Below are positions 1 to 5,916 of a DNA stretch of 5,916 nucleotides, one piece after another; within the stretch, counting starts at the first letter, position 1, and each line of letters starts with the position of its first letter. The notes beneath the pieces were generated by a model. It was given only the letters and a program-made list of their open reading frames with translations, was not told the DNA's origin and ran no database searches. Made by a program: the position numbers and the translations under genes. This DNA is from Gammaproteobacteria bacterium (GTDB lineage Bacteria > Pseudomonadota > Gammaproteobacteria > Pseudomonadales > Pseudohongiellaceae). The stretch spans positions 1 through 5,916 of the forward strand of contig CANCGR010000196.1 in NCBI GenBank assembly GCA_947377625.1, given 5' to 3'.

Positions 1-1804
1 CGGCCCAGTTGAAAATGCAGTCTGACTGCGCCGAGGTAGTTGAACCTGTTGAACCCGTAGAACCTGTGCTCGTTGAGCCTGTCGAGCCAGTAGAACCTGT
101 ACTAGTTGAACCTGTCGAACCCGTGCCTGTCGAACCCGTGCCTGTTGAACCTGAAGTCGTAGAACCCGTTGAGCCTGTACTCGTTGAACCCGTTGAACCT
201 GTTGAAGCAGTTCCTGTGGTACGCACTTCGATGACCTGTAAGGTGCGTGCCGGAATCGTGATCGACAGACTCACCGCTCCACCACTCACCGCCTGTGCTG
301 ATCGAACATCCTTGGCGGCCGATGCCATCAACGTTGTCAGTTGAGCGGAATCGGCGACAACAGGTGACCCGCTCGCAGTCAGATCCTTGGCACCAGCCGG
401 AGGAGTAGAAATGGTTGCATCCACCGTTGCAGCATTGCCAAGACCTTTGACCTGCAGCACATAACTCACGTCGGCGGTGCCGTCATTGGTCACAACGATT
501 TCCTGCCCGCCACTCATTTGCCCTGCCACCACCAGCAATGGTGCCGAATCCGCCGCATAACCGGCCACACAGGTGTTGGACTGACACACCTGTGCATCAA
601 GCATCGCCGCGCCACGCAGCTTGGCATGGGCCCAAAACGCCCATGCCGCCGGATTGACGCGAACCGCTCCGGTCACGGTAGTAAAGTCAAACAGCGACAT
701 GACAGACACGCCCGCATAGTAATGCGCAGCGTCGATACTCAGCGACGGGTCCTGCATCAGTGTCAGTATCCCGCTGGCAAACGACTGGTTTTGCTGGTTG
801 GCGTAAAAGCTGTTGCCGCATTCGGTGCCCAGACCGATGTTCCATTCGCTGATATGCAAAGGTATGCCCGTGCCTCCCTGCGAGTCGGCCAACGCACGCA
901 CGTCGCGCAGGAACGTGGCGGAGGTTTGCATGGAAGCATTGGCACACTTGCCATAGAGGTGGGCCGAATAAAAATCCAGCGATGATGCGCCAACCGCCTG
1001 GATGAAACCGTTGGCAGGATTAGTGGACTGCTGGCTCTTGGTGAGCACATCACGCGTGAAGCCGGGGCCGCCTACCTTGAGTGTCTTGCCCGCAGCACTT
1101 GCTGCTGCGCGCACTCGCGTTGTGCTTTCCTTGTACAGCGTGATGAAGGTGGCGGTATCACCGCGCCAGAACCCACCATCAGGCTCGTTGTGGATTTCGA
1201 CATAGGCCGGATCCACTGCAATGCCGGCAGTGGGTTTAAAAACACCAATGACATGCTTGTAGATGTTGGTGGCGACCTTGGCCCAGGCCACCGGGTCGGT
1301 CGTGTCATTGGGGCCGTTGTAGTTTTGCGCCAGACCCAGATACACCTTGGCACCGCTGGCAATGGTTTTGCTGATGACTTCATCGGCAGTGGTGAAGTCA
1401 TAGTTGGCGGTGTTGTTGATATCTGCATCAAGTGATGAAGTAGGTGTCCACATGAAATGCGGCACGCTGCCAGAGGCAGTAATGGTGCAGCCCAATACGG
1501 TAGTCGACGGCGTAACTGCGACGTTCAGGCGGGTAGCGGCCTTGTAGATGCTGCACAGATCAAGGCCGCTGTCGTGCAAGCGTGCCTGCGACACGCCAAA
1601 GGCTGTGTACAACGAAGTTGCCACATAGGTGATGCCGGGCGTTTTGGACGCAAAGGTCGGCGGCACGTTGACGCCCAGCAAGTCCCGAATAGTTCCCTGG
1701 GTCTTGGCATTGTCGACCACTACCGAAGTCGTGCTGTTGGCAGCGATGGCTGCAGGGGCAGCAACGGCGAGAGCTACGGCGAGGGCAAGAGTGAGGTTAC
1801 GCAT
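1..1804 (-). CDS. Secreted GH39-like glycoside hydrolase with Ser/Thr/Gly linker, 3' end cut by window edge
   Basis: The frame reads without a stop from ATG at 1804 to the left edge: 601 residues, C-terminus missing. AAAGGAG (1810-1816) lies 5 nt upstream and fixes the start. Residues 1-21 are a Sec signal peptide (hydrophobic Ala/Leu/Val core, likely cleavage after Ala-Ile-Ala). Residues about 25-390 resemble a clan GH-A barrel: IHNEPDG carries the presumed acid/base Glu207 and LHISEWN the presumed nucleophile Glu320. The 113-residue gap is close to that of GH39 xylosidases, and FYSAHLYG (278-285) fits the motif usual after barrel strand 6. Residues about 400-527 look like the C-terminal beta-sandwich, ending PARTLQVIEV. 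A Ser/Thr/Gly linker (529-591) follows, then DCIFNWA at the edge, which looks like the start of a small C-terminal domain. The protein should be exported and cleave a polysaccharide or glycoside; the substrate cannot be read. Another clan GH-A family is possible. It diverges from the plus-strand genes, so a functional link is uncertain. Confidence 0.85.
   Translation of the reverse strand, partial: MRNLTLALAVALAVAAPAAIAANSTTSVVVDNAKTQGTIRDLLGVNVPPTFASKTPGITYVATSLYTAFGVSQARLHDSGLDLCSIYKAATRLNVAVTPSTTVLGCTITASGSVPHFMWTPTSSLDADINNTANYDFTTADEVISKTIASGAKVYLGLAQNYNGPNDTTDPVAWAKVATNIYKHVIGVFKPTAGIAVDPAYVEIHNEPDGGFWRGDTATFITLYKESTTRVRAAASAAGKTLKVGGPGFTRDVLTKSQQSTNPANGFIQAVGASSLDFYSAHLYGKCANASMQTSATFLRDVRALADSQGGTGIPLHISEWNIGLGTECGNSFYANQQNQSFASGILTLMQDPSLSIDAAHYYAGVSVMSLFDFTTVTGAVRVNPAAWAFWAHAKLRGAAMLDAQVCQSNTCVAGYAADSAPLLVVAGQMSGGQEIVVTNDGTADVSYVLQVKGLGNAATVDATISTPPAGAKDLTASGSPVVADSAQLTTLMASAAKDVRSAQAVSGGAVSLSITIPARTLQVIEVRTTGTASTGSTGSTSTGSTGSTTSGSTGTGSTGTGSTGSTSTGSTGSTGSTSTGSTGSTGSTTSAQSDCIFNWA
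32..220 (-). repeat. Low-complexity Ser/Thr/Gly linker repeat inside the GH39-like gene
   Basis: Residues 529-591 of the minus-strand gene consist only of Gly, Ser and Thr apart from one Ala (533). They are built from imperfect GST, GSTST and GSTGT units, i.e. a degenerate 9-nt period. The DNA units differ mostly at third codon positions (GGT/GGC, TCA/TCT/TCG, ACA/ACG/ACT), so the protein pattern is kept while the DNA has diverged. Such tracts usually act as flexible, possibly O-glycosylated linkers between a catalytic domain and a binding or anchoring domain. Read on the other strand, the tract gives a Val-Glu-Pro repeat frame that is only its shadow. Confidence 0.9.
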
Positions 1805-1864
1805 GAAGACTCCTTTCAGGCACAAGTTTGACAAGGGTGGTATGTCTCACGATTGAACGCAACT

Positions 1865-1874
1865 CTTTGCAAAG
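1865..1874. promoter_or_regulatory. Perfect 10-bp palindrome, possible operator
   Basis: CTTTGCAAAG is a perfect palindrome 60 bp upstream of the hydrolase start and 130 bp upstream of the DUF3604 start. Its position suits an operator for a sugar-responsive regulator of the hydrolase. However, it is short, its flanks are not symmetric, and no regulator gene is in the window. A palindrome of this length can occur by chance. Confidence 0.25.
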
Positions 1875-1902
1875 CGATTACAGCTTGCGCTGCTTTTCTG
1901 AC

Positions 1903-1967
1903 CTGGCGCAACAGAACTGCGACGCATATCTCAATCTGCTTGAGTATCGATTATCATCCTGCGCCAG
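1903..1967. repeat. 8-bp inverted repeat in the divergent region
   Basis: CTGGCGCA (1903-1910) is matched by its exact reverse complement TGCGCCAG (1960-1967), with 49 bp between the arms. The spacing is too wide for a stable terminator hairpin. It could be two half-sites of a regulator or chance, and it lies upstream of the DUF3604 ribosome binding site. Confidence 0.25.
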
Positions 1968-2004
1968 TGATCCCAATAATTCCCGATTAGAAGAGGAATA
2001 GCTC

Positions 2005-3852
2005 ATGCCCCCCTTCACGAACGGCAGCCGCCGTTTCCCGTGCCTTGCCTGTGCCCTTGCCATAAGCAGCGCCACACTGTCTGGTGGGGCCAGCGCTCAA
2101 ACGCAGCTGTACTGGGGCGATCTGCATCTGCACACCAATTATTCACTGGATGCCTACGGCGTTGGCAATACCTATATCACACCTGACCTCGCCTATCGCT
2201 TTGCGCGTGGCATTCCCGTTTACCATCGCACGCTGGATACCAAGGTGCAGATCGACCGACCGCTGGATTTTCTGGCGGTAACCGATCATTCCGACAACCT
2301 TGGCATTGATGTGCAAGTGATCTCGGCTGATCCACTGCTGCAGCAAAACGAAGCCGGACGCCTGATGATCCAGGCCGCGAAAGATGGCCCGTGGACCGGC
2401 TTGCAGGGCTACACGCGCGCCAACGCCAGTCGCACCGGCGCGCTCGAACAGGTGACCACGCTCGATCTGCGCAAATCAGCGTGGCAGAAAGAAATCGAAG
2501 CCGCCGACAAGAACAACATCCCCGGCACCTTCACTACTTTTTTCGGCTGGGAATGGACCGCGATGATCGATGGCAAGAACCTGCATCGCAACGTCATCAG
2601 CAACGCCAGTGCACAGCAGGCCAGCCAGTTCTACCCCTACGGGGCCGGCCAGTTCTTTTCTCTCAAAGGCATCGACAGCAACCGCCCGGAAGAACTGTGG
2701 GCGTATCTCGACGCTACCGCCAAACGCGTGGGCAATGACTTCATCGCCATACCGCACAACTCCAACTTGTCGGGCGGCCTGATGTTTGATGTGGTCGACA
2801 GCGACGGTCGCCCCTTCGACGCGCAATACGCCAGAACCCGTATGCGCTGGGAATCGCTGGTGGAAATCACCCAGAGCAAGGGCACTTCCGAAGTGCGCCC
2901 GGAACTGGCGCCTACCGATGAATTCGGCGAATTCGAAATTCGCCGCAAACTGCTGATCGGCACGCCGACACCTGCCAATCCGGCTGACTATGTGCGGTCT
3001 GCGTTGCTGCGTGGCCTCAGCTTCAACGCAACATTGGGCACGAATCCTTACAAATTGGGTTTCGTTGGCGGCACCGACAATCACATTGGCATGTCATCGG
3101 TGGAGGAGAAAAACTTTCTCGGCAAAATTGCGCTTGATGCCAAGCTCAGTGATCGCCTGCCCAAACAACGGCCGGTGATTTTTCCGGCGTGGGAAATGTC
3201 GGCATCGGGACTCACTGCAATCTGGGCTGAGAAGAACACGCGCGATTCGCTGTTCGCCGCCATGAAGCGCAAGGAAGTATATGGCACCACCGGCACGCGC
3301 ATTGCGCTGCGCCTGTTTGGTGGTTATGCATTCACTGCCAGTGATGCGAGCGCGAAGGATATTGCCGCAGTGGGTTACAAAAAAGGCGTTCCGATGGGCA
3401 GCGATATTACTGCTGCGCCCAAAGGCAAAGCCCCTACGCTGCTGATCCACGCCGCCAAAGACCCGGCCGGTGCCAATCTGGATCGCATTCAGGTGGTGAA
3501 AGGCTGGCTCGACCAGAAGAAAGAGCCGCAGGAAAAAGTGTATGACGTAGCTTGGTCAGGCTCTCGCAAACCTGGCGCGGATGGAAAGGTACCTGCCGTG
3601 GGCAACACGGTGGATATCACCACCGCCTTGTACACCAATGACATCGGCGCTGCGCAACTTTCCACGGTCTGGAGCGACCCCGACTTCAAAGCCGACCAAG
3701 CCGCGTTTTACTATGTGCGCGTGCTCGAAATCCCCACACCACGACAATCGCTGTTTGATGCGATTGCGCTGGGTGTTGACGTGAGTGTTACCAAGTACGC
3801 GGCAACGCTGCAGGAGCGCGCCTACTCGTCGCCGATCTGGTATACCCCTTGA
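2005..3852 (+). CDS. Exported DUF3604 family protein, PHP-like metal-dependent hydrolase fold
   Basis: A complete 615-residue protein. The ATG is supported by AAGAGGA at 1991-1997, 7 nt upstream. Residues 1-31 look like a signal peptide ending Ala-Ser-Ala before Gln32, so the mature protein starts just ahead of the first motif. That motif, YWGDLHLHTNYSLDA (36-50), supplies His41 and His43. Then come VTDHSD (Asp94, His95), GWEWT (Glu183), NLHRN (His194), IPHNSN (His251) and GGTDNH (Asp358, His360). This His/Asp/Glu series resembles the metal site of PHP-type phosphoesterases, and no expected residue appears missing. The ending SSPIWYTP is typical of full-length DUF3604 proteins, and the length fits the family. 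The reaction is unknown; periplasmic or extracellular hydrolysis of an ester or phosphoester is inferred. It is the first gene of a probable operon, 34 bp ahead of the Tat-signal gene. An SRR pair at residues 8-10 is not a convincing Tat motif. Confidence 0.93.
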   Translation: MPPFTNGSRRFPCLACALAISSATLSGGASAQTQLYWGDLHLHTNYSLDAYGVGNTYITPDLAYRFARGIPVYHRTLDTKVQIDRPLDFLAVTDHSDNLGIDVQVISADPLLQQNEAGRLMIQAAKDGPWTGLQGYTRANASRTGALEQVTTLDLRKSAWQKEIEAADKNNIPGTFTTFFGWEWTAMIDGKNLHRNVISNASAQQASQFYPYGAGQFFSLKGIDSNRPEELWAYLDATAKRVGNDFIAIPHNSNLSGGLMFDVVDSDGRPFDAQYARTRMRWESLVEITQSKGTSEVRPELAPTDEFGEFEIRRKLLIGTPTPANPADYVRSALLRGLSFNATLGTNPYKLGFVGGTDNHIGMSSVEEKNFLGKIALDAKLSDRLPKQRPVIFPAWEMSASGLTAIWAEKNTRDSLFAAMKRKEVYGTTGTRIALRLFGGYAFTASDASAKDIAAVGYKKGVPMGSDITAAPKGKAPTLLIHAAKDPAGANLDRIQVVKGWLDQKKEPQEKVYDVAWSGSRKPGADGKVPAVGNTVDITTALYTNDIGAAQLSTVWSDPDFKADQAAFYYVRVLEIPTPRQSLFDAIALGVDVSVTKYAATLQERAYSSPIWYTP

Positions 3853-3886
3853 GAAAAACCACTTACACCCGATACGAAGGTGAACC

Positions 3887-4462
3887 ATGACCAACCGACG
3901 TGAATTTCTGCAGACCACCGCCACGCTGACTGCTGCAGCTTCCTTCTCGCCTCGTGCATCCTTCGCCACCAATGCATCACTTGCGTTGATGGCTGCGATA
4001 GTCGACACCCGCTTTGCAGCAACCGCCGGGTTCAGCGCAGCAACCAGCGCGCAAGGCGTGCCGACGCATGAAATCGGTGGCGATATCACCGCTGTGTGGC
4101 TGAATCATTTGCGTGAACGCTGGGCACAGCAGCCGGCAGCACTGGCGGGGCTTACTGCACGACCGGCACTGTTTTGTCTGGAACAATTGGCGCGCGATCA
4201 AGGCCTGAGAGTTGTTTACCACGCTGAGCATAAACAGCTCGCATCCGGCGACATGCAACACACAGTGCTTACGCCGCTGGCCGGCATAGATGCGGCGCTG
4301 CTCACTGCCACTGGCGACCACTGGCCACACTTCATCGCCGAACAATTGAACAAGATAAAACAGGTTCCGCTGACGGCAGGGCCGAGTCAGGCCTGCATGC
4401 CGGCATTCCACAACGATGATGAAATTACACTGCATTCATGGGTGCTGGCACCGCTGGTTTGA
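3887..4462 (+). CDS. Small Tat-signal protein of unknown function, possible partner of the downstream flavoprotein
   Basis: A complete 191-residue protein with a Shine-Dalgarno (GAAGG, 3876-3880) 6 nt upstream of its ATG. The N-terminus NRREFLQ (residues 3-9) is a good twin-arginine motif, followed by an Ala/Thr-rich weakly hydrophobic stretch. A likely cleavage site is Ser-Phe-Ala (25-27). The mature part has no membrane helix. Its most ordered-looking stretch is about 63-115: GGDITAVW, an amphipathic HLRERW segment, AGLTARPALFCLEQLA and then RVVYHAEH. The remainder holds Cys97, Cys170 and several His. I recognise no named domain. It sits 34 bp after the DUF3604 gene and 36 bp before a flavoprotein lacking a signal peptide. 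The Tat pathway exports folded, cofactor-loaded proteins, so a role as an escort or small subunit is reasonable but inferred. It could equally be an independent periplasmic protein. Confidence 0.82.
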   Translation: MTNRREFLQTTATLTAAASFSPRASFATNASLALMAAIVDTRFAATAGFSAATSAQGVPTHEIGGDITAVWLNHLRERWAQQPAALAGLTARPALFCLEQLARDQGLRVVYHAEHKQLASGDMQHTVLTPLAGIDAALLTATGDHWPHFIAEQLNKIKQVPLTAGPSQACMPAFHNDDEITLHSWVLAPLV

Positions 4463-4498
4463 ACCGATAGCAAACGTCACATACAAGAGGAAACAACC

Positions 4499-5916
4499 AT
4501 GGCCAAGCCTCCAGGAGTCAGTCAGGCAGATTTTGATTCGGCTATCGCCCAGTGGAAGCAGGCCATTGGCAATGACTGGGTTTTTACCAGTGATGAAGAT
4601 ATCGCCCTCTACCGCGATGCTTACTCACCGTTCTGGGGTGAAGGCGAAGACCGGGTCGCTTCGGCTGCAGTAGCGCCTTCCACGACCGAAGAAGTGCAAG
4701 CCGTGATGCGCATTGCCGATAAACTGAAAGTACCGATTTATCCTATTTCTACCGGCAAAAACCTGGGTTATGGCGGTTCGGCACCGGCGCTGTCCGGCTC
4801 GGTGGTGCTTGATCTAAAACGCATGAATCGCGTGCTGGAAGTCAGCGAGAGCAATGCCTTTGCGCTGGTGGAGCCAGGGGTGAGTTATTTTGATCTGTAC
4901 CGGCATATTGAAAAACTCGGCTTGAAAATATGGATTGATTCACCTGATCCGGGCTGGGGCTCGGTGATAGGCAATGCACTGGACGGCGGAGCCGGCTGGA
5001 CCGCCTGGCCGTTCCGCGATCATTTCGGTGCGCATTGCGGCATGGAGATTGTGCTGGCCAATGGTGAGCTGGTGCGCACCGGCATGGGCGCGATGCCGAA
5101 TTCAAAATCGTGGCAGCACAACAAATGGGGCTATGGCCCGTGGGTTGATGGTTTGTTCCGTCAATCCAATATGGGTGTGGTCACCAAGATGGGCATTTGG
5201 CTGATGCCCAGACCACAGGCTTATATGGCGGGCACCGTCAGCGTCTATCGCCATGACGACATCCACAAACTTATCGACTTGTTGAGCCTGATGGAAAACG
5301 AACAAGTGGTGAACGGTTCCACCAGCGTGGGCAATCCGATTGCTGGCGGCTTTGGACCTGCCGATCCTGAAATTCAGGCGCTGCGGCAACGACCCGGTGG
5401 CGCTACGCCGGAAGAACTCACTGCCATCGCACTCAGGAAAAAAATTCCGTACTGGACCTGTACGATGCCGATCTACGGCCCCGAGAAAGTGGTGCTGGCA
5501 AAAATGGAATATGTGAAAGAAAGCTTCGCGCAGATTGCTGATTCCACTTTTTCTGAAACCGCGTTGACGCGTTTCCCGGTTGATCCGCAGAAAGTGGCAC
5601 CTGGCGATAAAGTGGATTTCGGCATCCCCAATCTTTCAACCTTTTCCATCGGGGCGCGCAGCCCCTTCAACCAGAAACCCACCAGCGGTCATCTGTGGTT
5701 TTCACCGATAGTGCCGCGCACCGGCGCTGCCATTATCGAGTTCCAGAAGTTCTATGCCGACAATCTGCAGGACATCACCAAAGGCGAAGATCTGGGTTTT
5801 CTCGGCCCGATCACACTCACCAACTGGGAACGCTCGCTGGTGCTGATGATCATGTTCCCCATCAGCCGCGATGCGGATGCCAACCGCAAGATCGTCAAAG
5901 CCTTCCGGCGCTGGGT
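4499..5916 (+). CDS. VAO/PCMH-family FAD-dependent phenol-type oxidoreductase, 3' end cut by window edge
   Basis: The frame is open from ATG at 4499 (AAGAGGA at 4485-4491, 7 nt upstream) to the right edge: 472 residues of an expected 520-560. An N-terminal FAD-binding (PCMH-type) domain carries STGKNLGYGG (84-93), VLDLKRMNRVLEV and ALVEPGVSY. The cap domain follows. Compared from memory with Penicillium vanillyl-alcohol oxidase, Tyr91 matches phenol-binding Tyr108, Asp150 (SPDPG) matches the active-site Asp170, and His398 (SGHLWFSP) matches FAD-linking His422. The tyrosine that links FAD in p-cresol methylhydroxylase appears absent, so a histidyl-FAD is expected. QSNMGVVTKMGIWLMP (181-196) is nearly identical to the VAO segment. 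Differences include Trp167 for Tyr187, a two-residue insertion after it, and loss of the His-His pair near 445. No signal peptide is present. Relatives oxidise 4-alkylphenols or 4-hydroxybenzyl alcohols, passing electrons to O2 or a cytochrome c. The exact substrate and acceptor are unknown. Confidence 0.93.
   Translation, partial: MAKPPGVSQADFDSAIAQWKQAIGNDWVFTSDEDIALYRDAYSPFWGEGEDRVASAAVAPSTTEEVQAVMRIADKLKVPIYPISTGKNLGYGGSAPALSGSVVLDLKRMNRVLEVSESNAFALVEPGVSYFDLYRHIEKLGLKIWIDSPDPGWGSVIGNALDGGAGWTAWPFRDHFGAHCGMEIVLANGELVRTGMGAMPNSKSWQHNKWGYGPWVDGLFRQSNMGVVTKMGIWLMPRPQAYMAGTVSVYRHDDIHKLIDLLSLMENEQVVNGSTSVGNPIAGGFGPADPEIQALRQRPGGATPEELTAIALRKKIPYWTCTMPIYGPEKVVLAKMEYVKESFAQIADSTFSETALTRFPVDPQKVAPGDKVDFGIPNLSTFSIGARSPFNQKPTSGHLWFSPIVPRTGAAIIEFQKFYADNLQDITKGEDLGFLGPITLTNWERSLVLMIMFPISRDADANRKIVKAFRRW

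Larger units (their letters stand above)
1805..2004. promoter_or_regulatory. Divergent intergenic control region
   Basis: These 200 bp separate the start codons of the minus-strand hydrolase and the plus-strand DUF3604 gene, so promoters for both directions should lie here. Shine-Dalgarno sites are clear at both ends: AAAGGAG at 1810-1816 (minus) and AAGAGGA at 1991-1997 (plus). I found no convincing sigma-70 pair on either strand. TATCAT (1952-1957) is a possible plus-strand -10 but has no matching -35. The region also holds a 10-bp palindrome, an 8-bp inverted repeat and three copies of CGATTA (1875-1880, 1948-1953, 1984-1989). No small gene or RNA was recognised. Confidence 0.6.

Noticed and set aside
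9..344. Plus-strand 111-residue frame with a striking Val-Glu-Pro repeat
   Set aside because: It is the exact antisense of the Ser/Thr/Gly linker of the minus-strand hydrolase, which has a signal peptide, domain structure and 601 open codons. The VEP pattern is a by-product of the repeat's reverse complement.
518..985. Plus-strand 155-residue frame
   Set aside because: It lies wholly antisense to the catalytic part of the GH39-like gene, has a His/Arg-rich composition typical of shadow frames, and shows no domain.
1828..1833. Perfect TTGACA on the plus strand as a -35 for the DUF3604 operon
   Set aside because: At 16-18 bp spacing the following hexamers (near GATTGA, 1851-1856) match the -10 consensus poorly, and the site would give a leader of about 150 nt. 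Probably chance.
1903..1920. Sigma-54 type promoter (TGG...TGC)
   Set aside because: The GG-to-GC distance is 12 bp rather than the required 10, and the conserved TTGC block is absent.
2005..2097. Lipoprotein signal at the DUF3604 N-terminus (Cys13-Leu-Ala-Cys16)
   Set aside because: The residue three before Cys16 is Cys rather than Leu/Val/Ile, and too little hydrophobic sequence precedes it. An Ala-Ser-Ala cleavage before Gln32 fits better.
2476..3084. Minus-strand 202-residue frame
   Set aside because: It is antisense to the well-supported DUF3604 gene, covers its metal-ligand motifs, and has no recognisable motif or ribosome binding context.
3556..4089. Minus-strand 177-residue frame spanning the DUF3604/Tat gene junction
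   Set aside because: It overlaps two plus-strand genes with good starts and motifs; its composition looks like antisense translation.
3977..4435. Minus-strand 152-residue frame opposite the small Tat gene
   Set aside because: I weighed it because the plus-strand gene is itself of unknown function. The plus frame has a Tat motif, a Shine-Dalgarno and operon spacing; this one has none of these.

Overview
The window looks like a stretch of a moderately GC-rich proteobacterial chromosome. A beta- or gammaproteobacterium is most likely: the leading gene ends in a Cys-x-Phe-Asn-Trp-Ala motif that I associate with exported betaproteobacterial proteins, and the other families are common in aromatic-degrading proteobacteria. 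The taxonomic call is tentative. No RNA genes, insertion sequences, CRISPR arrays or phage signatures were seen.

Layout: (1) Positions 1-1804, minus strand, hold one long reading frame that runs off the left edge. It encodes a secreted glycoside hydrolase of the GH39 type (clan GH-A), with a signal peptide, catalytic TIM barrel, beta-sandwich, a 63-residue Ser/Thr/Gly linker and the beginning of a C-terminal domain. (2) Positions 1805-2004 are a 200-bp divergent control region. (3) Positions 2005-5916, plus strand, hold three closely spaced genes (34- and 36-bp gaps, each with a good Shine-Dalgarno) that probably form an operon. They encode an exported DUF3604 protein with a PHP-like set of metal ligands, a 191-residue protein of unknown function with a twin-arginine (Tat) signal, and a vanillyl-alcohol-oxidase / p-cresol-methylhydroxylase family flavoprotein that runs off the right edge.

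The most interesting idea is that the small Tat protein may be an export or assembly partner of the signal-less flavoprotein, by analogy with the Tat-signal small subunits of other FAD dehydrogenases. The DUF3604 protein would then act in the same periplasmic pathway. The flavoprotein keeps the VAO-type flavin-linking His, active-site Asp and first phenol-binding Tyr. It differs at other pocket positions, so its substrate is probably a phenol-type compound other than vanillyl alcohol. Operon membership, the partnership and the substrate are inferences; the reading frames and motifs were read directly.
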